Notes: generated from the sequence alone by a model not told the origin. A stretch of DNA of 6,396 nucleotides from Bacteroidales bacterium (GCA_029938185.1 JAOZVK010000339.1:1-6396), one strand, 5' to 3'; shown: positions 1 through 6,121, numbered from the stretch's first letter. Numbers and translations are program-made.

Positions 1-36
1 TGTAAACCAATTCGTAGTTTATAATTCGTAATTTCC
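1..36. repeat. Left arm of inverted repeat, heptanucleotide tandem units
   Basis: Bases 1-16 are an exact reverse complement of 507-522. If one 7-base unit is skipped in the right arm, the match continues imperfectly to base 36. Read on the minus strand the arm is four heptamers (34-28, 27-21, 20-14, 13-7) around a consensus RAATTAC. Such degenerate heptamer arrays are common intergenic repeats in Bacteroidota and some other bacteria. The arm may extend beyond the window edge. It lies 3 bp past the stop codon of the truncated transposase gene, so it marks or lies close to the point where that gene was broken. Confidence 0.75.
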
Positions 37-39
37 TAA

Positions 40-258
40 CTATTGAGAACTTACGTCAAATTCAACAGTTTTTGCATCATCTGTTAAACGTTTTTCTAAA
101 TTTCCGTAAGGTTTAATATCTTGGATTTCTATATCCAAAAAATCTTCTATAAAACGTTTGGCAATTTTTATATCGGAAAATACTTTCTTGAAAAACAGGT
201 CATAGTTTAGTGGGGCTAAATAGGCATTGGCGTATTTTTGTTGAGTTTTATTTTTCAT
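40..258 (-). pseudogene. Truncated PD-(D/E)XK nuclease-family transposase, N-terminal fragment (72 codons)
   Basis: The fragment resembles the start of the Rpn-like PD-(D/E)XK transposase group (PDDEXK_2 type), with a YLAPLNYDLFFKKVFSD-like opening, then a FIEDFLDIEIQ segment and TDDAKTVEFD. Full-length members that I recall run to about 250-320 residues and continue after VEFD with the strand and ExK/QxK core that carries the nuclease site. Here the reading frame ends four residues after VEFD, so the catalytic core is absent and the product should be inactive. The start at 258 has an A-rich leader, and a TATCTTTG box lies about 27 bp upstream of it. The break is next to the heptamer repeat arm at 1-36. 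The rest of the gene is not seen in the window. Homology is recalled from family features, not searched. Confidence 0.7.
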
Positions 259-284
259 AATTTTTTCTTTAAAAATCTATTTTA

Positions 285-292
285 CAAAGATA
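285..292 (-). promoter_or_regulatory. Candidate Bacteroidota -7 box (TATCTTTG) for the truncated gene
   Basis: The minus strand reads TATCTTTG, a full match to the TAnnTTTG element recognised by the Bacteroidota primary sigma factor. It ends 27 bp from the ATG at 258, a sensible distance for a short leader. No clear TTG -33 element is seen at the expected spacing upstream, so the call is tentative. Confidence 0.4.
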
Positions 293-479
293 CAAAAAAA
301 ATCATATTATTTATGACATTTTTCATAAACCAGTAAAAATACTTGACACTTTTTTTGCAGAAAATGAATAAGTTTCATAATTATATTTGTATATATATAA
401 ACATACTTAATAAACTTCATTTTTCATTATTCTATTTTTTACTATATTTGTGCCGCTTTATAGTGAGGGTATTTATTAA

Positions 480-522
480 GGAAATGACAAATTATAAATT
501 ACGAATTACGAATTGGTTTACA
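480..522. repeat. Right arm of inverted repeat, five heptanucleotide units
   Basis: This is the inverted partner of bases 1-36. On the plus strand it is five heptamers (482-488, 489-495, 496-502, 503-509, 510-516), followed by the exact 16-bp terminal match at 507-522. It has one heptamer more than the left arm, which is the kind of unit-number difference that replication slippage makes. The two arms bracket the transposase fragment and its promoter. Confidence 0.75.
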
Positions 523-703
523 CCTAAATATAAGTATTTTACAAAAAACAGATCGGAAAGTTATTTTTTAAAGATTCCTAATGTTTTTATTTTTGTAATA
601 TCCTATGTTAAAAGATTTTGTACTATGGTCTTCAAACTATTTATACTTTAAAAAGTTTAATTATTCAATGATACAATTGTACAAAATATTGAATGATAAT
701 ATA

Positions 704-838
704 GGCTACCCACGTAAGGTTGGACGCAATTGTTTTTCAAGTGGTTGCAACCATAACGTTAAAGTAAACTTTTACAGAACTTTGCGAAACTTTGTGTAAC
801 TTTGCGGTTAAAAAGCGTCTAACTTAAAACTGGTAGCC
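704..838 (+). mobile_element. MITE-like element, copy A, with 8-bp target duplication
   Basis: The element begins GGCTACC and ends GGTAGCC. The first 24 and last 24 bases (704-727 and 815-838) are inverted repeats with 17 of 24 positions matching. The bases directly outside, 696-703 and 839-846, are the same 8-bp word ATAATATA, as expected of a target-site duplication. A second copy lies at 4908-5044. Inside are three AACTTTGyG motifs at 10-bp spacing (778-786, 788-796, 798-806) and a perfect palindrome GGTTGCAACC (743-752). There is no coding capacity, so movement would need a transposase supplied elsewhere. Several IS families leave 8-bp duplications; the parent cannot be named from this window. 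Confidence 0.75.
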
Positions 839-938
839 ATAATATATAAAGATTTAATAAAAGTAAAATTCTTAACCAAATTTAGTATAATGTAGTTTGC
901 GATTTATGTATAATAAATTGAAAATAAACTTTGTACTA

Positions 939-971
939 ATGCGTAAGCAACTATAAATAGGTCGAAGACCT
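939..971 (-). repeat. 33-bp hairpin repeat, copy 1
   Basis: On the minus strand the unit starts with the stem-loop AGGTC-TTC-GACCT (971-959), followed by a 20-bp tail ending TTGCTTACGCAT. The same layout and length recur at 2558-2590 and 4861-4893 on the plus strand. This copy lies 35 bp before the glycosyltransferase start and is inverted relative to the copy just after that gene. No T-run follows the stem, so it is not a standard intrinsic terminator. Confidence 0.7.
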
Positions 972-1006
972 TAATACATTTTGGAACACCATAAAAATTA
1001 AAAAAT

Positions 1007-2554
1007 ATGTTATTAACAAAAGAATCTATATTGAAGTATTACGAAGAAAAGCCATATATGGTGATATTGTTTTTAGGTCTTATTTTGAGGCTTATATCAG
1101 CAATTTTTTCACAGGGATATGCTTTTCACGACGATCATTATCTTGTGTTAGAAGCCTCTCATTCATGGGTTGATGGAGCTGATTATGCAAATTGGTTGCC
1201 ACAAAATCAAAAAAATCCAGTTCCATCTGGACATAGTTTTTTTTATGTAGGAATACACTTTGTTTTGTTTCATATTTTAAAGTTCGTTGGTTTTGTTGAT
1301 CCAAAAGTCAAAATGGTAATAATTAGAATTATTCATGCTTTTTTCTCTTTGTTGATATTAAAATATACATATAAGATTGTAAAAAAAGTATCTAATGAAG
1401 AAAATCTTGCAATAAAAGCTACACTATTTATGGCAGTTTTATGGTTTATGCCTTTCTTGAGTGTACGAAACTTGGTTGAGTTTATAAGCATACCTTTTAT
1501 GTTTTGGGGAATATGGCTTATTCTAAATTCGGAGAATAAAAAATATGTTCTTTTGCATTATCTTTTTGCAGGTTTTATCATTGGGCTAAGTTTTTCGGTT
1601 AGGTTTCAAACAATTTTGTTTGCAGGAGGAGTTGGTTTGGTTCTTTTATTTCAGAAAAAAATAAAAGGTGCAATTATTTATGGTGTTGGTATTTTACTTT
1701 CAATAATATTGATTCAGGGAGGTATTGACCTTTTTGTTTGGGGACGACCATTTGCCGAATTTACTGAATATATAAAATATAATATTGAAAATAGATATAA
1801 TTATGGACCCGATAATTGGCATATGTATATATCCGTTTTTGGAGGTATGCTTGTTCCACCATTTAGTTTATTATTGTTATTTGGCTTTTTTAGAAATTGG
1901 AAAAAATATGCAATAATTTTTGTACCAACATTAATATTTATATTATTTCATAACTATTTTCCAAATAAGCAAGAACGCTTTATTTTTCCAGTACTACCTT
2001 TTGTTGCTGTTTTAGGAGTTGTTGGCTGGTATGAATTTGCGAATAAATCAAAATTTTGGAAAAAACATAAAAAACTATTAACTGGTTTTAATGTTTATTT
2101 TTGGATAATAAATATTGCGTTCTTAATTTTTTTCACACCAATATCTACAAAATTATCAAGAATAGATGTAATGTATTATTTCAATAACAAAAAAATTTCA
2201 AAAATAATATTAGAAGACGCAACACATGAAGAACCCAAAATGCTACCAAAGTTTTATTCAAACTCTTGGAATCATAAGGTTATAAGAATTGGAAGCAAAT
2301 ATTTGAAAAATGAAGCAGCAAGCGATAATGCCGAATTAAATAAATTGAAGGATTTACCCAAAAACCAATGGCCTGAATATATTTTGTTTTGCGAAAATAT
2401 AGATTTGGATAAAAGAGTTGAGTATTTCAAAAAATTCTTTCCAAAACTGGAACATGAAAAGACAATTGAACCAAGTAAACTTGATAAAATAATGTATAAA
2501 CTGAATACATCGAACAGAAATCAAACATATTACATATATAAAGTAATAAAATAA
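1007..2554 (+). CDS. Polytopic GT-C fold glycosyltransferase, GT22 (Alg9/PIG-B)-like
   Basis: This is a 515-residue integral membrane protein expected to transfer a sugar from a polyprenyl-phosphate donor on the outer face of the inner membrane. The first membrane helix (about residues 17-36) is followed by an acidic motif HDDHY (41-45) in the first external loop, the usual place of the catalytic acid in GT-C enzymes. Roughly ten hydrophobic segments follow up to about residue 370. QERFIFPVLP (322-331) is close to the K-E-x-RF-x-FP-x-LP signature of Alg9/PIG-B mannosyltransferases. The last ~140 residues are polar and probably form an external domain. The start is the first ATG of the frame after an A-rich leader. 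The gene stands alone, between inverted copies of a hairpin repeat. The family call rests on the two motifs and topology; sugar and acceptor are unknown. Confidence 0.75.
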   Translation: MLLTKESILKYYEEKPYMVILFLGLILRLISAIFSQGYAFHDDHYLVLEASHSWVDGADYANWLPQNQKNPVPSGHSFFYVGIHFVLFHILKFVGFVDPKVKMVIIRIIHAFFSLLILKYTYKIVKKVSNEENLAIKATLFMAVLWFMPFLSVRNLVEFISIPFMFWGIWLILNSENKKYVLLHYLFAGFIIGLSFSVRFQTILFAGGVGLVLLFQKKIKGAIIYGVGILLSIILIQGGIDLFVWGRPFAEFTEYIKYNIENRYNYGPDNWHMYISVFGGMLVPPFSLLLLFGFFRNWKKYAIIFVPTLIFILFHNYFPNKQERFIFPVLPFVAVLGVVGWYEFANKSKFWKKHKKLLTGFNVYFWIINIAFLIFFTPISTKLSRIDVMYYFNNKKISKIILEDATHEEPKMLPKFYSNSWNHKVIRIGSKYLKNEAASDNAELNKLKDLPKNQWPEYILFCENIDLDKRVEYFKKFFPKLEHEKTIEPSKLDKIMYKLNTSNRNQTYYIYKVIK

Positions 2555-2557
2555 GTT

Positions 2558-2590
2558 GGCTCTTCGAGCCTTTCAATGTTGCTTACGCAT
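2558..2590 (+). repeat. 33-bp hairpin repeat, copy 2
   Basis: The stem-loop is GGCTC-TTC-GAGCC (2558-2570), followed by a tail ending TTGCTTACGCAT. Compared with copies 1 and 3, the stem differs at two paired positions on both sides, so all five pairs are kept. The unit starts 3 bp after the glycosyltransferase stop codon, so it would sit in the 3' end of that transcript. No T-tract follows the stem. Confidence 0.7.
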
Positions 2591-2670
2591 AAAAAATTTT
2601 ACTATTATTGATTATCAGTTAATTAAAAAGTACAAATAAATTTGATGAACCAATAAGTTACCTTATTATG

Positions 2671-2775
2671 ATATACTTAGAACGGTTGTGAATTTAACTT
2701 TGACAAAGTTTAAAACTTTGTCAAAGTTGGAGTTATGTAATTTAAAATATAAGTTTATAACCGTTTACAGTATAT
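2671..2775. repeat. 105-bp nested palindromic element
   Basis: The outer arms 2671-2696 and 2750-2775 are inverted repeats with 20 of 26 positions matching. Inside, next to the left arm, is a perfect inverted repeat with 16-bp arms (2696-2711 and 2713-2728) around one central base. Each inner arm is itself a palindrome of AACTTTG and CAAAGTT around one base, so the DNA can fold as one long hairpin or as two small ones. Bases 2729-2749 are unpaired. AACTTTG/CAAAGTT palindromes are, as I recall, common dispersed intergenic elements in Bacteroidota. No direct repeats flank it and no T-run follows, so neither transposition nor termination is shown. Confidence 0.75.
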
Positions 2776-3037
2776 GTTAATTAACAGAAATAATAAATTT
2801 ATCAATAAAATAATCTATAAGAAACTAAATTAATTGTATATTTATATTTTTAAGGTATTTTATTTGTTATGTAAATATTACTAACTAAACACTCATAAGA
2901 AGTTTTATCTATTTTGTAAAAATTGATTATACATTACAATACATCGAATAGTTAAAAATACCTTGAATATTAATAAAATGCAGAAATATTTATGTTATAC
3001 TGCTTATTACAAATATAAATACTAAATAAAAAAAATT

Positions 3038-3949
3038 ATGGGAATAGAATCAAGAAGCTCTGGCTGGCGAGTATTAAACTCATTATGGATAATAATTTCA
3101 TTTTTCTTTTTAATACACTGGTCATCTGTATTATATGCAGGAATAAGAGTAAAAAAACTAAAATGGATAATATTGTCAGCAATTTATGCCATTCCTACTT
3201 TTGTTTTCATGATACTAAATGGCACAATGGAAAAAGATACTTTTGGTGAAAATTTGGTAATGGTATCTTTTTTTATGAGTTGGCTGGCAACAATAATAAC
3301 AGCTTTTATTATCAGAAAGGACTTTTTGATAGAGTTGGATAAATTAGTTGCTGCTCCTATTAGGCGTTTTGTACCCAAAACAAATGTTCAAACTAATTTT
3401 AATAATCAAAGAGGCTATAAAGGAAAACATTCAGGGCTAATGCAAAAAGTAATGTTACTTAGAGGCGAAATTTTTTTACAAATAGAAAAGGCTGATACAT
3501 CTTTAAGAGAAATATATTTGGATTTATCACCTATGGTTGATAAATATGTAGAGAAAGTAAAAGAACTTATTAGTAGTGATGAAAAGCTTAGTAATATTAT
3601 TAATAATTATTCTGAAACAGAAATTGACAGTAAAGTAGAACAAATGAGAGAGAAACTTTCAAAAACAACAAATCATGAGCTTAAAAGAGAATACGAGCAA
3701 TCAATTGTTAAATATAATGAACACAAAAAATCGTTTCAAGAGATAAAAGACCAGAGCGAAATGATTAATCTTCGTTTAAATTCTACACTTATGACAATGC
3801 AACAAATAAAATTTGATATGCTAAAAATGTCAAGTCTTGAGCTAAACGATAAAGGTGTCTTATTAAAATCTCTTGAAGATAAATCTAACGAATTATCTGA
3901 ATATATAGATATTGTAAAAGACACTTATAGTAATACTGGATTAGCATAA
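3038..3949 (+). CDS. Membrane-anchored coiled-coil protein of unknown function, paralogue 1
   Basis: I do not recognise this 303-residue protein as a named family. Three hydrophobic helices lie at about residues 16-36, 43-61 and 72-92. The first is preceded by the motif GWRVLNSLW (9-17), and K-rich KKLKW (39-43) separates helices 1 and 2. From about residue 130 to the end the protein is highly charged and helical, with heptad-like spacing that suggests a coiled coil; it ends near a conserved block LEDKSNE (279-285). No signal peptide or catalytic motif is seen, and the tail is most likely cytoplasmic. It is followed after 33 bp by a clear paralogue in the same orientation, so the two are probably co-transcribed. 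The chosen ATG has an A-rich leader. A remote link to XpaC-like membrane proteins is possible but untested. Confidence 0.8.
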   Translation: MGIESRSSGWRVLNSLWIIISFFFLIHWSSVLYAGIRVKKLKWIILSAIYAIPTFVFMILNGTMEKDTFGENLVMVSFFMSWLATIITAFIIRKDFLIELDKLVAAPIRRFVPKTNVQTNFNNQRGYKGKHSGLMQKVMLLRGEIFLQIEKADTSLREIYLDLSPMVDKYVEKVKELISSDEKLSNIINNYSETEIDSKVEQMREKLSKTTNHELKREYEQSIVKYNEHKKSFQEIKDQSEMINLRLNSTLMTMQQIKFDMLKMSSLELNDKGVLLKSLEDKSNELSEYIDIVKDTYSNTGLA

Positions 3950-3982
3950 ATAATTGATTAATAAAATATAAAAAACAAAATT

Positions 3983-4861
3983 ATGCCATACAATAGAAGT
4001 ACAGACTGGAAAATAGTAAATTCATGGTGGGTGTTACTATCTTTTATACCAGGAATCAATTGGCTGGGGATACTTATAGCAGGTGTTAATATAAACAATA
4101 AAAAGTGGAAAAAAACAGCTTTTTATTATGCACTTCCATGGATTTTATTAATGGTATTTGGTATTCTGAAAATCATTCCTGGAAATGCATTATCTGTCTT
4201 ATTTTTTATTTCATTAATTAGTTGGATAGCTTCTATTGTTCATTCATTTGTAATTACATCTAAATATTTACCTGAGTTTTCAAGTAAAATGGAGCTTGAT
4301 AATCAGCAAATAAAAAGAGCAAGAGTTTTTCAAATAAGACAAGGCAAGTATGCAAGCTTAATGAGAGATATGTATAGAACAAAAAATGAAATTCTACGAT
4401 TAGCCAACGAAGTTAAAGTATCCGATACAACCAATCAACAAATGATGAACGAAATTCAGGGAATTGTAGATAAATATTATGAGCAAACTGCAAACTTGGT
4501 TTTTGAAGATGAAAGACTAAGCAGGCTACAAAAGAGTATTTCAATTGAAGAGTCGGACAACGATATTAAACAACTAAACGAAAAAGTCGAAAAGACTACA
4601 AAGTTCGAACTTCAAGAAGAGTATGCAAATATGATTACACTTCTTGAAAAACAAAAAGTTACATACAATGAAATTGCTGACCAAAAAGAATTAATTGATA
4701 TGAGAATAAATAAGGCAAATATTTCTATGAAACAAATAAAATACGACCTTATTAAAGTTTCGGGAAATATATCCGAAGAAAAAAGAAAAGAATTTTTTGT
4801 TACCCTCGAAGACAAATCAAACGAAATAAATGAATATTTAGGAATACTAAAAAATAATTAA
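3983..4861 (+). CDS. Membrane-anchored coiled-coil protein of unknown function, paralogue 2
   Basis: This 292-residue protein shares the whole plan of its upstream neighbour: the motif DWKIVNSWW (8-16), three hydrophobic helices (about 15-35, 45-62 and 70-91), a KKW turn before helix 2, a YYALP motif (48-52) matching IYAIP in the neighbour, and SWIASI (80-85) matching SWLATI. The charged helical tail runs from about residue 115 and contains VDKYYEQ, then MKQIKYDL, then LEDKSNE (275-281), each with a counterpart in the neighbour. The pair therefore arose by tandem duplication and has diverged a good deal, with the membrane motifs and the last ~50 residues best kept. The sides of the tail could pair as a hetero-oligomer, which is inference. 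A hairpin repeat starts on the last base of its stop codon. Function is unknown. Confidence 0.8.
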   Translation: MPYNRSTDWKIVNSWWVLLSFIPGINWLGILIAGVNINNKKWKKTAFYYALPWILLMVFGILKIIPGNALSVLFFISLISWIASIVHSFVITSKYLPEFSSKMELDNQQIKRARVFQIRQGKYASLMRDMYRTKNEILRLANEVKVSDTTNQQMMNEIQGIVDKYYEQTANLVFEDERLSRLQKSISIEESDNDIKQLNEKVEKTTKFELQEEYANMITLLEKQKVTYNEIADQKELIDMRINKANISMKQIKYDLIKVSGNISEEKRKEFFVTLEDKSNEINEYLGILKNN

Positions 4862-4893
4862 GGTCTTCGACCTATTTAATATTGCTTACATAT
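4861..4893 (+). repeat. 33-bp hairpin repeat, copy 3
   Basis: The stem-loop AGGTC-TTC-GACCT occupies 4861-4873 and its first base is the last base of the upstream stop codon. The tail includes TTGCTTAC (4882-4889), as in copies 1 and 2. It would form the very 3' end of the paralogue transcript. There is no T-run, so a role in transcript end protection or processing fits better than classic termination, but neither is shown. Confidence 0.7.
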
Positions 4894-4907
4894 GATATAA
4901 AGTCTTC

Positions 4908-5044
4908 GGCTACCCGTCAAAAGTTGGAAAATCTTGTTTTTCAAGTAGTTCTAATCATAGAATTAAAGTAAAGATAAGCGAAACTTTGCGTAAAACTTTG
5001 TGTAACTTTGCGGTTAAAAAGTGGCTAACTTAAAACTGGGAACC
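4908..5044 (+). mobile_element. MITE-like element, copy B, inserted into a hairpin repeat
   Basis: This copy aligns along its whole length with 704-838. The two share the GGCTACCC start, a 13-bp run near 4935-4947, a 29-bp run in the AACTTTGyG section, and CTAACTTAAAACTGG near the end. The right end has drifted to GGGAACC, so its terminal repeats match less well. Directly outside it, 4900-4907 and 5045-5052 are both AAGTCTTC, an 8-bp duplication of the same length as that of copy A. The duplicated word is the left stem plus loop of the hairpin repeat, so the element went into the loop side of a pre-existing repeat copy. Both copies point the same way and lie upstream of plus-strand genes. The element is non-coding. 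Confidence 0.75.
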
Positions 5045-5078
5045 AAGTCTTCGACCTATTTTAATATTATTAGTTGCA
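5045..5078 (+). repeat. Hairpin repeat, copy 4, diverged and split by the MITE
   Basis: AAGTC-TTC-GACCT (5045-5057) followed by TATTTTAATATTA matches the other copies over the stem and first part of the tail. The stem has one A/C mismatch, and the distal tail (AGTTGCATGC) is diverged from TTGCTTACGC. Its stem and loop are the right half of the duplication around the MITE-like element. The right boundary is approximate. It lies about 40 bp from copy 3 once the insertion is removed, so the site originally had two tandem units. Confidence 0.55.
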
Positions 5079-5115
5079 TGCTATTATCAGTAATTTACCT
5101 TAATATAATACGGGG

Positions 5116-5123
5116 TATTTTTG
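5116..5123 (+). promoter_or_regulatory. Candidate Bacteroidota -7 box (TATTTTTG) for purC
   Basis: TATTTTTG fits TAnnTTTG and lies 40 bp before the purC ATG, leaving a leader of about 35 bases. A -33 TTG at the usual spacing is not present, only TTA near 5095-5097. It is the best candidate in the short interval between the repeat cluster and the gene. Confidence 0.4.
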
Positions 5124-5163
5124 TTAGAGTACTTAATAATTAACTATAATTCCAAAAATAAAA

Positions 5164-6117
5164 ATGAATAAAGCAGTTCTGAAAAGTAATTTAAATCTTA
5201 ATAATGTTACCGATAAATATATTGGTAAAGTAAGAGATGTTTATAACCTTAAAAACAAATACTTAGTAATGTTAGTGTCTGATAGAATATCGGCTTTTGA
5301 TAAAGTATTACCTAGAGCTATACCCTATAAAGGACAAGTTCTAAATCAAATAGCTGAAATATTTCTTGATGCAACATCTGATATTGTTAAAAATTGGAAA
5401 ATATCATGTCCCGATACTATGGTTACAGTTGGTAAGTATTGTAAGCCTTTTCCAATAGAAATGATTGTTAGAGGGTATCTGACAGGTAGTTCTTGGAGAA
5501 CATACAAAAAAGGAGCAAGACAAATTTGTGGTGTTAGTATTCCCGAAGGAATGAAAGAACATCAAAAATTTGATAAAGCAATTTTAACTCCTACTACAAA
5601 AGCTGTTGATGGTCATGACGAAGATATTACAAGAGACGAAATTATAAATAGTGGCTTAGTTTTGGAGAAAGATTATGTTATGCTCGAAAAATATTCATTA
5701 GAGCTATTTAAAAGAGGTACTGATATGGCAGCCAAAAAGGGTTTGATTTTAGTTGATACTAAATATGAATTTGGCAAAATTGATGATGAAATCTTTTTGA
5801 TAGACGAAATTCATACCCCTGACTCTTCAAGATATTTTTATGCTGATGGTTACAAAGAAAGATTTGATAATAATGAGCAACAAAAACAACTATCTAAAGA
5901 GTTTGTAAGAGAATGGCTTATGGAAAATGGGTTTCAAGGAAAAGAAGGACAGGAAATTCCTAATATGTCTGATGAATTTGTAAACTCAGTTTCGGAAAGA
6001 TATATCGAATTGTTTGAAAAAATAACAGGCAATAAATTTATTAAGGCTGATAGTAAGGATATCGAAAGTCGTGTACAATCAAATGTTTCTGAATTTCTTA
6101 ACAAAATTATCTCATAA
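5164..6117 (+). CDS. purC: Phosphoribosylaminoimidazole-succinocarboxamide synthase (SAICAR synthetase)
   Basis: The enzyme joins aspartate to CAIR with ATP to give SAICAR in cytoplasmic de novo purine synthesis. Family motifs appear in order: GKVRDVY (21-27) of the nucleotide-binding lobe, SDRISAFD (39-46), VRGYLTGSSW (102-111), TPTTKA (142-147) with GHDEDIT (150-156), VDTKYEFG (197-204) and the substrate loop DEIHTPDSSRY (214-224). At 317 residues it is the longer Bacteroidota type, with a C-terminal helical extension containing KEFVREWLMENGFQGK. After TTKA most relatives that I recall have Glu; here it is Val followed by DG, one residue shorter before HDED. No other purine genes are adjacent, so it seems to be transcribed alone from a promoter just after the repeat cluster. 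The start is fixed by the normal N-terminal length and A-rich leader. Confidence 0.97.
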   Translation: MNKAVLKSNLNLNNVTDKYIGKVRDVYNLKNKYLVMLVSDRISAFDKVLPRAIPYKGQVLNQIAEIFLDATSDIVKNWKISCPDTMVTVGKYCKPFPIEMIVRGYLTGSSWRTYKKGARQICGVSIPEGMKEHQKFDKAILTPTTKAVDGHDEDITRDEIINSGLVLEKDYVMLEKYSLELFKRGTDMAAKKGLILVDTKYEFGKIDDEIFLIDEIHTPDSSRYFYADGYKERFDNNEQQKQLSKEFVREWLMENGFQGKEGQEIPNMSDEFVNSVSERYIELFEKITGNKFIKADSKDIESRVQSNVSEFLNKIIS

Positions 6118-6121
6118 AACC

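Larger units (their letters stand above)
259..1006. other. Non-coding interval with repeats and a mobile element
   Basis: No convincing gene is present. Open frames at 343-651 and 605-799 have no family features; part of the first one is simply the translation of the heptamer repeat. The interval holds the right heptamer arm (480-522), a 7-bp-stem hairpin (310-316 with 323-329), a perfect 10-bp palindrome TACAATTGTA (672-681) inside a 7-bp inverted repeat (663-669 with 688-694), the MITE-like element (704-838) and a hairpin repeat (939-971). TAnnTTTG matches at 382-389, 443-450 and 588-595 have no following gene and may be chance in AT-rich DNA. The glycosyltransferase promoter must lie in the distal part but is not clear. 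Confidence 0.6.
2555..3037. other. 483-bp intergenic region with hairpins, no gene
   Basis: The region has no credible reading frame. In order it holds the hairpin repeat (2558-2590), a small stem-loop AATAAG-TTAC-CTTATT (2652-2667), the nested palindrome (2671-2775) and a perfect palindrome GTTAATTAAC (2776-2785). About 250 bp of very AT-rich sequence then leads to the first paralogue gene. A promoter for that gene is expected here; TATTTTG at 2910-2916 is one base short of the TAnnTTTG consensus and I do not call it. Confidence 0.6.
4862..5163. other. Intergenic region before purC filled by repeats
   Basis: No gene is present. Nearly half the interval is the second MITE-like element, which sits between hairpin repeats at 4861-4893 and 5045 onward. 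The remaining ~80 bp before purC holds the likely promoter. I see no riboswitch-like conserved core and cannot point to a purine repressor operator. Confidence 0.6.

Noticed and set aside
310..329. Hairpin TTTATGA/TCATAAA as an operator of the truncated transposase gene
   Set aside because: The 7-bp AT-rich stem is not repeated elsewhere in the window and could arise by chance.
343..651. 102-codon open frame on the plus strand
   Set aside because: It has low-complexity, AT-driven composition; its TNYKLRITN-like stretch is the direct translation of the heptamer repeat at 480-522. No family features are seen.
605..799. 64-codon open frame on the plus strand
   Set aside because: It runs through the terminal repeat and body of the MITE-like element and the second copy of the element does not preserve it.
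704..838. Integron attC-like site, because GTTGGAC (719-725) and GTCTAAC (817-823) fit the core patterns
   Set aside because: The order of the two cores is the reverse of a real attC site, copy B does not keep either core, and flanking 8-bp duplications point to transposition.
2558..2590. Rho-independent terminator of the glycosyltransferase gene
   Set aside because: The stem is only 5 bp and no T-tract follows; the same unit also occurs upstream of the gene in reverse orientation.
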